This document shows, one piece after another, positions 10,041-18,089 of a stretch of DNA of 18,089 bases. The position numbers were made by a program, and so were the translations under genes. The stretch spans positions 5,067 to 23,155 of the forward strand of contig NW_013651665.1 in NCBI RefSeq assembly GCF_000499385.1. The letters run 5' to 3'. This stretch comes from Eimeria necatrix (taxonomy: Eukaryota; Apicomplexa; Conoidasida; Eucoccidiorida; Eimeriidae). The number at the start of each line of letters is the position of its first letter. Position 1 is the stretch's first letter. The notes beneath the pieces are model-generated. The model did not search any database. It was not told the DNA's origin and worked only from the letters and a program-made list of their open reading frames with translations.

Positions 10041-10104
10041 GCGTTGCGGTGTGTCATTCCCGTGTTTATGCGAGCCAAGTCGCAGTTTCTGTTGTCTTTT
10101 GCAG

Positions 10105-10308
10105 CGTGCGCAATCTGCATTGGCTTTGTTGCCTAGTATGGGGCGTCAACACGAACTCCTTTCCGCATGCCAGGAATGTTCTCAATATGAGGACGGAATC
10201 CGTACGTCGGTTATCAGTATTCAACTGACTATGCGGCGACTGCACAGCTCGCCGGCTGCCAAAATGAGAAAAACACATGGAAAGCAAGCGCCATGTGTTT
10301 CGGGTTAG
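10105..10308 (+). CDS. candidate terminal exon, unrecognised
   Basis: A pyrimidine-rich tract ending TTGTCTTTTGCAG (to 10104) is one of the best acceptor sequences in the window. In phase 0 the frame then runs 67 codons to TAG at 10306. It contains LLSACQECSQYEDG and a basic tail (MRKTHGKQ). No domain is recognised and no partner exon is identified upstream. The perfect hairpin at 10271-10300 lies inside its last codons. A second frame is open for about 40 codons after the same acceptor, so the reading frame is uncertain. Confidence 0.2.
   Translation, partial: RAQSALALLPSMGRQHELLSACQECSQYEDGIRTSVISIQLTMRRLHSSPAAKMRKTHGKQAPCVSG
10271..10300. repeat. perfect 10-bp hairpin
   Basis: AAACACATGG and CCATGTGTTT are exact inverted arms around a 10-base loop. 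In RNA this would be a stable stem-loop just upstream of the TAG at 10306. Confidence 0.75.
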
Positions 10309-10825
10309 ATCCTGCATTAAACCACTCTAGTCCTTCATTGTGCAATTCTGGTTAATTTCAGCCTCTCACTCTCTGTACATATCTTTCCTTCTAACCCTGA
10401 TATCATCTGTGCAGCTGCCAAATATAGATCACACAAAAAGTTCAGCACTGTAGGCACGTACCTAAATCCATTCGCAGCAAACACTCATAAAGGCTTTGCC
10501 GCTTCAAATTGCATTTCCATGAGACTGTATTTTGGCTCTAGGCTTTGTGTTACTACTGTTGCCATATATGATTTTCAGCGTCTCAGTCCGCTACATGGTC
10601 ATGCGCATACTCCCTGAAGGGTTACTCGCTTCAACTCCAAAAGTGGGCCAAATCAGGTGTTTTCAACTTTGCTCGCCGTCCAGATAGTGTGCTTCATATT
10701 TCAGGTGCCTTTTCTTGGTGTTCTACATACTTTTCTTAGGACGTGTCGTAGGACGCCCCGTAATACATTGCCAACTGAATAGTTAGCTTGCCAGTCAAAT
10801 TGAATGCAGCTGCTCACAGTTCAGG
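10309..10825. other. no gene seen
   Basis: No frame of 60 codons is open on either strand, and no repeat or motif stands out. Confidence 0.6.
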
Positions 10826-10930
10826 CTTGCTAGTGTAGATGACGTTTCACATGAGGAAACCCATGGAGGCGATGAGGATGCCTTGCTAGTGTAGATGGTG
10901 TTCCACCCGAGACAACCCATGAAGGCGTCC
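10826..10930 (+). repeat. diverged 56-base tandem duplication
   Basis: Copies start at 10826 and 10882, both with cttgctagtgtagatg. They share later blocks such as cccatg-aaggcg with scattered substitutions. The second copy is truncated near 10930. Confidence 0.75.
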
Positions 10931-11446
10931 TAACTCACCTGCTATTTGAACCGTTTGCCCCGTTTTCGTTCTGCTGGACCCTTCTGCGTTCGAAACAAGT
11001 CTCGACTAAGGTAGCTGCAGCATCTTCTTAAAAATAGAGCTTTCTACCATCTTTACGCCCACAAATAGTGAGAACGCGGATGCGACGCACGCATCAAGTG
11101 CAACGTTTAGAAGCGAGGCGTCAGAAGATATAAGCACAATATAAACTAGCGTAAAAAATAGCATCTTTGAGGGCGTCATGTAACACCAGCCTTGTAAGTT
11201 CAGCTGGAAATCCCACATGGTTTGTGAAACCACAAATAATACGTTTGGGAGCAGGCAAATCCAACGTGCGGCATGGTAACACGTTTGCTGGCAGATTAAA
11301 GCGCCTCTTTGTATCTCTGAGCAGCTACAATTTATCTCCAAGCAGGCATACTTCCTGCAAAGGTAAGTCATGCTGAAACCTGGTGGGCCACTGGGCATAA
11401 GTTGAAATCGAATGCGTGAACATTGACAATGGAATCAAAATTTCTT
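10931..11446. other. no supported gene
   Basis: A minus-strand frame over 11006-11398 is open for 130 codons and hydrophobic in its second half, with no recognised domain. On the plus strand, AAAG|GTAAGT at 11359-11368 is a textbook splice donor closing an open frame that begins near 11167. The two readings conflict and neither is secure. Confidence 0.45.
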
Positions 11447-11667
11447 CCAAATCGAACGCACGAGCACGTCTTACCATAGCAACCATAACAACCAATACGA
11501 AAGCACCAATGCACTTCAAACCATGTTTAAACACGAATAAAACTACGCTAGCTTGGCACTATTCGCTTGACAACATAAGTATCACAAAATTTAACGAGGA
11601 AAGACACTGAAGGCACTTCTCCAAAATATGTGTACACACCACCACAATACGCCAAACATTTGGCGGT
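11447..11667 (-). repeat. dispersed repeat, copy 1
   Basis: This 221-base segment recurs in the same orientation at 16214-16440 with 7 substitutions and one 6-base indel, about 97% identical by hand alignment. The edges are sharp. The left end begins CCAAAT and the right end closes with ATTTGG plus four bases, a 6-bp inverted terminal match. I see no target-site duplication. The right end contains GCCAAACATTTGGC. A minus-strand frame through it reads TAKCLAYCGGVYTYFGEV and ends at TAG. A second minus-strand frame is strongly hydrophobic (AFVLVVMVAM) but lacks an upstream ATG. It could be a segmental duplication, a conversion tract or a small non-autonomous element. Confidence 0.9.
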
Positions 11668-12379
11668 GAAGGCTACATTGATCCTGAACCACTCTTGAGA
11701 CCCAGATACTGATACGGTTGCCCTGAGCTCAAAAGCTACGACCACCAATGAAGGAATATATAACGTTGCGACCAGAAGGCATTGCACTCAGCTGCGCCAA
11801 TTGGGTATGCAACATAAAACAGAGGACTCACATATCTTAATAGGGGTATCTGCATGGCCATTTATGGATCCCAATATGAAAGCCAAAAAAATGCTCGATA
11901 CATTTTTTGGTCTCAGCGCTGGGCCTACTATCTTTGCATGAGGCGACAAAATAGTGAGTGAGCATAGCAGTCCAAATATTTTAACATAGGAACTACTGAA
12001 AAAGAAAAATCTTAATTCGTTGATTTTCTGACGGGCCAGATATTAAAATTTAGCAAGCAGCATCCCCTAAAAGCAACTTCTGCTCTGCAACATGGAAGAT
12101 TCTTTAGCAGATAAAACTGGCTTTTGCTCCGTTGCCCTTTGCGGTTGTGTTTGCCGCCACAAAGTCCGCTGGTCATCCCTTACTGTTTTTTTCTTCAAAC
12201 ACATTTTCCGAAGCGTATTGAAAGCCGTTTTTTTCCTCTCTCTGGCGCCCATAATTGCATGAAAAATATCGACAAATCTTATTAATGGCCATTGATACAT
12301 AACTGCTACGCGGAGAAAGCACCTTAAAAAGTGTTACTGCGCATTAAGCGTGGCGTATTTCGTTGAATGATAAAAAGTA
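11668..12379. other. no supported gene
   Basis: The first 120 bases continue a minus-strand frame out of repeat copy 1 (to 11787) without a recognised domain. The rest is A+T-richer with no credible frame. Confidence 0.5.
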
Positions 12380-12414
12380 AGCTCATGCCGCGGAGTATAT
12401 TCGTGGCATGAGCT
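12380..12414. repeat. 13-bp hairpin with loop word repeated outside
   Basis: Arms AGCTCATGCCGCG (12380-12392) and CGTGGCATGAGCT (12402-12414) pair over 13 positions with one G-T wobble. The 9-base loop GAGTATATT recurs immediately after the right arm at 12415-12423. Confidence 0.75.
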
Positions 12415-13841
12415 GAGTATATTTTTCTCAGCGAAATTTGGACCCACTTCCTGTTTGCTCGCCACCCAACCTCTCAAATAAGAGAAAATAAAACAGAAAA
12501 GTTTCGACATCCAGGCAGAACAAATACACTTCACAGTTAATATTTCTACATTCGCACATGGAAACCAGCAAATCGTGTTCGTTGAGCTTAGGCATACACA
12601 GCTGGATTAAGCATACAGTTGTTTACAGCGAACCCCGTTTTCCTCGGAACCGCAGTGCTCAATCACGGCAAAACACTACCGTTCATCTTTGCTGTGAATC
12701 AACTGTGCCCACATCCTGAATGTTGCGGAACTTCCGTCTGACAAATGCATAATATCTCACTGCTTGCTTAAAACTTCATATCTCTGTGAGAACATTTTTT
12801 TCAGCGGAAATTAAGTACAAGATAAAAATATTTTCATGCCCCTTGTATTTCGTGCTGTCGTTATGATCTACAGCTGAGTGCCTAAAGAAGCAAGGCTGCA
12901 TTTTAGGGAAAATGTGACGGTTTATTCCGCAGCAAAGTCACTCAGATCCTCCTGCATGACAACTAGCGCGCTGGGACACTTTGTAACCGTTTCAGCTTAC
13001 AACCTGCAATCACCAGCAACGGATTGTGGGCCAGGGTCGTCATGTCTACAAAGCGGGACGCGGCATGCGGCTTCTGCTTACTGATATCTAACTCACTGTC
13101 TATTGATAAATGCCGGTAAATACGGGACAACAATTGTGCAATGATCCCACTGTGTCAAAACATCGTTGTGCTACGCTACTTCTGCAAGAAGTTTCTGATG
13201 ATGCTACTTCTGCAGCATGCTTTTAATTCTTGATGACTCTCTTTGTTTTCTCAAACATCCGTTGAATAGGTCGCAGTCTTTTTTGTGAATAATGTTTCTG
13301 GACCGCATTTCGTAGTATCTATTGTTTTTCGTTACGTGTAAACTGCTATGAAATTCGTTGACCTACAGGTTGGAACTACAATTGACACATGAACCCGTCA
13401 GCTTCACGCTGAGATTACGAACACTGCATTCAACGCACCTTCTAGCATTTCTCAACTCCAAAGGTAGATGGCTAAGTCCGCATCGGCGCTGCATGCAAAA
13501 GCCTGGAAGCATTCTTTCATGAGAAAGCTTCCGACGGTTAGAAGGCGGTGGACTACACTAAGCTCGCACCTTTGTGAAGACCTGAAAACTGATACAAACA
13601 GGGAACGCACCCACTATATTTCCACCATTTCACGATGTTTTTCACCTACACCTTTGCAGTTTCCTGGGCCACTTTCACACAAGAGCGCGCACTGAAAGCC
13701 AAGCGACGTCTACGTAATGCAAAGGCGCAGCTTTATTTTCCGCCAGTAGGTCTAACAGTGCAAAGAACCAATGTACGAGTAGCAATGATTGACAAGGTCC
13801 TCGTTGATTCCTCGAGTTAATGCTTACGACCTGTTTTCCGG
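12415..13841. other. no supported gene
   Basis: Only short open frames (up to 75 codons) occur here. A small partial repeat (ctacttctgca) appears twice between 13170 and 13215. No domain or splice pair stands out. Confidence 0.55.
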
Positions 13842-13887
13842 TATAAAAAAACGTTGTTTTCCTCCATTCTCGCCACACGTGACGTCA
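13842..13887 (+). promoter_or_regulatory. possible promoter-like cluster: TATA-like run plus E-box/CRE
   Basis: TATAAAAAAA begins at 13842. At 13876-13887 a CACGTG E-box overlaps the full CRE palindrome TGACGTCA in CACGTGACGTCA. Such composites bind bZIP (CREB/ATF) and bHLH factors in animals, fungi and plants. A CRE downstream of a TATA box is not the usual order for a plus-strand promoter, and no gene is placed to use it. Confidence 0.22.
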
Positions 13888-15644
13888 CGAGTCTCATGGA
13901 AAAAGACATTTTCCCCAAATTTATTTTCGCAGAAAAGAAATATACTTCTTTTTCCTTCGGGCAAAGCTGCTGCGAATAATTTTGATTACAACGGATACAC
14001 TTCAAGTGCCGCTTTTCAGATAATGCTCACCACCTTCGTAGAAAAAATAAGAAGCATGAGGTGCAATCAGAGTTCTTCACGTAACATTGCGACTAGTAAA
14101 ATTGGAAGCGAGGTCAGGCACAGTACGTCCCTTCGGTACAAGTTTAACATCTAGCTGAGCAACGAAAATGAAGTAGCGCATTGCAGATTCAACACTGAGG
14201 TTTCTTTGCATTTTTAATAGCGTTTACCTACCCCATACAAACACGCGGCGAAATGGTCACGCTTGGTGAAGCGTTCAAAGTCAAAGGAATGTCAGAGCTT
14301 AAAAGTGCTCGCGGCAGTGACGAAGATAAGTATACAGTTGCCAAAGGCGCACGATGCAAACGTCGCCATCAGTAATGGCCCAAGCGTTCAGCAGCTTCTG
14401 TCTCTCATGTTGCTTTGCTTCTTAAGGACAACAAAACACGCAGTGGCTCCGTTTTGATCAAAAATACGCAACAATCTTCTGTTTCGCTCACAGAAACCTT
14501 GTCCTTGGATGGGAAGGTTCTCCTGTGTTGCTTCAAAGCACGCCAAAGTCGGAAATACGTGCATTAGACACATTTTAGCAAAGGAAGGCAGAAGTCACCC
14601 AGAAACAGTGGATTCACGGGAAGAGCAGACGCTACGGCAAGGTGCCGTTGCCGCGTGGTCGTGCTCTGACCTATCAGCAATCGTGGCGATACGTTTCGTT
14701 TGTAGTCAACACCCCCTCGGGTAACTCCTCAAACACCGGACAAGTAACTTTATTTCGCACTATCCCCTAGTCTTAGCGATTGCAAACGCTTGCTATGAAG
14801 TAGCTGAAATCGACTGAAAGGAACGTATTGCATTTACAGTGGAACAACGGCGTGTTAACAGACACTCAGAGAGAGTGATTATGGAGGCCAGTACATGAAT
14901 CGATACATGGGTTTATGAGCTTCACTAGATTCTTAAATATCACTGCAGTGCAAAAAATACCTAAAATGGTCAGAAAAAAGCTTCATGCCGTCGAATTACG
15001 TTTAACAGTCAGCCATTGCACACGCAGTCCTCTTGGTCCAGATAACGGGGCAAAAGGTGCATTGTTTTCGGCGCCCTGCAGAAAAGCAGATACACTCAGT
15101 TGCGGTTTGACACTTGCTCGGCGCCTATCGCCCTACATATGTCAGATGAAGCTCGACCAGAAATTATTTTAGGCTTTTAGTGCGAGCGAGTGACTCTTTG
15201 TTCCATTGTTTGATAAGGCACTGGCCGTTACACCGCGTATGAACGGCGCGTAAGTAAAACGTGTTCTTGAGCTATTGCATACAAACGGCTACTTGAAGTG
15301 ACAGAAACGTGTACGAGTAGAACGTCTGGGTTTTCAGAGGCTAACAATACATTTGCGTGCTAGAAGACTCTTGCTTTCCTGGAAAAAGTCTCATAAAGAA
15401 CGATCAGTGAAATGAATGAAAGGCTAGGCAGCATCATCAGTGCTTGGTTCTAGATTTGTTTCTCTACACGCGTTCTGTGGTTCACTTCACCATAGCCCAA
15501 TGTGCACTTAACAGCCGCATGCTTCCGTAAGGGGTTTTACAGAGACAAAAGCACTCGTAGATGTTTAGGACCAAATGATTATATTATCAACAATGACATT
15601 TTTTTGGCTTCCACGCAAGAACCTCAACAAGAAAACTAAAGCAG
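13888..15644. other. no supported gene
   Basis: Plus-strand frames at 13789-14154 (121 codons, non-ATG start) and 14915-15172 are open but show no recognised domain. No repeats were found. Confidence 0.55.
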
Positions 15645-15846
15645 TCCCGATTTGTTGAAAAATGTGATGATTGCATTATCGAACTACTTCAGTGATTTGC
15701 GTAGCGCCAGGGTCAACGCAGGGACGAAGAAAAATATCCTGCACATGCAAGCAGCACTTTCCCATTTGTGTACACATAATAATTCGCTAAAGCCAGAAGC
15801 ATGCAAAATTCTCGTGTTCCTCAAAGCCATGATGGAAGGCGTTTAA
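15645..15846 (+). CDS. candidate terminal exon, unrecognised
   Basis: After a weak acceptor (CTAAAGCAG, to 15644) a frame runs to TAA at 15844. The peptide includes LKNVMIALSNYFSDLRSA and CKILVFLKAMMEGV, with charged and hydrophobic residues spaced as in amphipathic helices. There is no ATG near the start of the frame and no family I recognise. The preceding tract is purine-rich, unlike a good acceptor. Confidence 0.17.
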
Positions 15847-16213
15847 CGATCGGTGTAACTGCCGAATGAGGTAGACGAGGCCGCTCGTGAATCCCATTGC
15901 ACAATCCACGAAGGCAGACGCTCTGCAAAACTTCGTTCAGCCAGACATGCGAGAAGCCACGTACGTTCTGCGCAGGGGGATGCGTAGTGCAAAACACTCT
16001 ATGACTGCACAAAACTTTTTCACCGATGGCACGCAAACAAGGATGAAGAGAAAATCCGACCAGACTGCTAAAGTTAATACAAAGCACAGACATCTTTAGA
16101 GGCTACTCTGAATATTTTCTGAAATTCTAAACGCGTTATCTCTGCTAATGACTCTGCGGGATAAACATCATCGAAGAGACTCTAGCGCGATTGCGAAGAG
16201 CCGGAAATATGCA

Positions 16214-16440
16214 CCAAATCGAACGCACGAGCACGGCTTACCATAGCAACCATAACAACCAATACGAAAGCACCAATGCACTTCAAACCATGTTTAAACA
16301 CGAATAAAACTACGAGTACGCTAGCTTGGTACTATTCGTTTGACAACATAAGTATCACAAAACTCAACGAGGAAAGACACTGAAGGCACTTCTCCAAAAT
16401 ATCTGTACACACCACCACAATACGCCAAACATTTGGCAGT
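16214..16440 (-). repeat. dispersed repeat, copy 2
   Basis: This is the 227-base partner of the segment at 11447-11667, with a 6-base insertion (AGTACG within TACGAGTACG). Unlike copy 1, its right flank (16441 to about 16505) remains alignable to a diverged third relative at 17287-17420. So the boundary seen between copies 1 and 2 need not be the original edge of the family. Confidence 0.9.
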
Positions 16441-17286
16441 CCCGACAATGCCCAAAGGAGTTTGCACCAATCACCAAAACTTGAGACCGCCTGTAGAAAA
16501 GGGGGCCTTTCGGTGGTATTCCATCGGACATGTCCCAAACACCAAGATCCCCAAATGTGGTGCCAAACTAAGCGATCTGCATGAACAGAGTGTCAGGGAG
16601 AGAGAGGGCAGCTGCCCACTGCAGTAAGCGAACGCTTGCCTGGGCACGACGCGGATATCCACGAGGTCTCATCATTGCAGTCGCCAGGCAAAGAGTGATC
16701 CATGATTTAACTAGCCTGGAAGCGGTGTTGCTCTCAATCTTCAGATGCTCGGTATAGAGGGTTTGCTCCTCTCACCAACGCGACGTCTTCAAGAAGTGTA
16801 ATGTTGCTGTAGGTCTCTGCAGGCAATACACCTTTACCGTTTGATGTCGCCAAATCTCTCAGAAACAGGGTCTTCAACGCACACGCCGGGAATTCCAAAA
16901 GCGACGCAACCGCATAGGCACACCGTTCGTTCTAGTGCTGCCTTTCATGCAGCAGCCACCACTCTGCATGACATCTCGCATCTCGCGCAGCCGGCAGCTC
17001 GAGCCTCTTCTGAAAACGCAGACGCTAAAAAACGCCCTAATTTTCTCACTTTGATCCTCAAACATCGCTGCTAGACATCCCTAAGACATACTCTCTGCTC
17101 GCCACAATTACTGTCGGACACGGGAAAAGAAACAATCCGGTTCAGATCATCGCAAGAACCAGCGCGGGAATGCTCGACATTTTCGATACAATGTAAGCTC
17201 TCGCCGATTTGCATGAGAGTAGCACAGTTGTTCCAGGCCACAGAAGTGCAACAGGGCTGCAGCAATGCAATGCAGTCCTTCAAGAC
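16441..17286. other. no supported gene
   Basis: The first 65 bases are repeat-family flank. A 12-bp palindrome GGGCAGCTGCCC lies at 16606-16617. Frames of 63-77 codons occur on both strands without recognisable domains. Confidence 0.5.
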
Positions 17287-17420
17287 ACGGAAAGCAGTCT
17301 TCCGTAACACCTGTGTGCGCAATCGCCGTATGCGAAACATTTGGCACTTTTGACAACGCCGGAAGGAGTTTGTGACAAGCACAAAACTCCACGCACCATG
17401 TAGAAAAAAGGAATTTGTCA
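17287..17420 (-). repeat. diverged third member of the dispersed repeat family
   Basis: It aligns to 16374-16505 with the exact shared word aaacatttggca. Over the 90 bases I aligned by codon, 63 match (70%); elsewhere there is a 1-base indel. On the minus strand an ATG (17399-17397) opens a 39-residue frame ending at TGA, with SQTPSGVVKSAKCFAY aligned to VQTPLGIVGTAKCLAY in copy 2. Mismatches by codon position are 7, 9 and 11, so coding constraint is not shown. Confidence 0.6.
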
Positions 17421-18089
17421 GGCGTGGGATAATAACAGGGGGAAACTTCATAGACTTTCCTGCATGGGACGTCACGTTCCAACTGCTACACTGACGTAAT
17501 CATAAGGGTAGTCCATCAAACAAAGACATGAAGGCGTGGATCGTCTAAGCGAACACAGATGTGCATGCCTGCTGCCGACGAGGAGAGGATTAAGGTTTTC
17601 GAGGTTCGTAGAGTTCTGGGAGTTTGCTGGTGCACCGAAGCAATCCTCAACAGATGCGCTAGAAGCTTTATGATGGGAGAAACATATCAAGTATGGAACA
17701 TAAGATAAAAGCCATCGACCACCTATAAGACAAGAGACGCGGTACCCTGAGGTGCCTCGAGCGGAATGCGAAGCCACCATATTCAATGGCAGACGTTTTG
17801 CTAAACGTGCAGCCTTCTCAGTAGCCAGCTAAGGCAAATACAGAGCATGGGATTTCGAGAAGAAGATGCAGCGTTTTAGACCTTGATACACCATTCATCC
17901 CGAGCTTGTTCGATGAAACACTCAAAATGCCTGCCCAAAGCGACGCTTTGGAATACAACGAAACGCCTTCAGTCATTGCCTTGAAGGTATCCTCACGTAA
18001 ACGCTCACAAGGAGAAAGGCGTGCAAGCGTACCTCCTGTATTTGGTACGTGTCCTCTATCCTGAGTATTTCGCGATTTTCAGCGCGAAT
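17421..18089. other. no supported gene
   Basis: A minus-strand frame over 17472-17786 is open for 104 codons (non-ATG start) without a recognised domain. Nothing else stands out up to the window edge. Confidence 0.5.

Noticed and set aside
11447..11534. Signal-peptide exon in repeat copy 1
   Set aside because: The hydrophobic segment IGAFVLVVMVAM has no in-frame ATG upstream of it before a stop; the apparent start is GTG.
17287..17399. Kunitz or defensin-type domain in the third repeat relative
   Set aside because: AKCFAYGDC resembles YGGC-type motifs, but the cysteine spacing does not fit either fold and the frame is only 39 residues.
1..18089. Bacterial, archaeal or phage origin
   Set aside because: Eighteen kilobases without one frame above 195 codons, without ribosome-binding sites or compact gene order, is not compatible with typical prokaryotic or phage DNA.

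Overview
This window reads as eukaryotic nuclear DNA that is mostly non-coding. No frame on either strand stays open beyond about 195 codons. There are no ribosome-binding-site/ORF trains, no operon-like packing, and no recognisable rRNA, tRNA, CRISPR, integrase, transposase or reverse transcriptase. Base composition is balanced (mid-40s % G+C by eye, not counted) and microsatellites are almost absent. I cannot name the organism. Two weak protein-level resemblances (a cysteine-rich frame and an arrestin-C-like segment) and a full match to the CTCF core lean towards an animal, perhaps an arthropod. An excess of TGCATGC words would equally suit a coccidian apicomplexan. Neither lean is firm.

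Layout. 1-3300: a minus-strand cysteine-rich open frame (125-697), a long quiet stretch, a CTCF-like word (2412-2425), and a plus-strand frame ending in an arrestin-C-like strand pattern (about 3084-3283). 3300-6400: no convincing gene, but a compact three-way-junction inverted-repeat structure at 6029-6091. 6400-9600: one possible exon ending in a good splice donor (6403-6681), a doubled E-box module (7002-7027) and an imperfect 47-base tandem duplication. 9560-10930: two possible exons, a nearly perfect 64-base tandem duplication (9913-10040), a perfect 10-bp hairpin (10271-10300) and a diverged 56-base tandem duplication. 11447-11667 and 16214-16440 hold the two copies of a dispersed direct repeat, about 97% identical. 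A much more diverged relative lies at 17287-17420. 12380-12414 is a 13-bp hairpin. 13842-13887 has a TATA-like run followed by an overlapping E-box/CRE. 15645-16099 holds two adjacent plus-strand open frames.

The most solid results are the repeats and inverted repeats, which can be read directly. All coding calls are low-confidence candidate exons or fragments. I see no set of genes acting together and no evidence strong enough to claim a new system. The repeat family on the minus strand (three related modules within 6 kb) and the three-way-junction element are the best leads.
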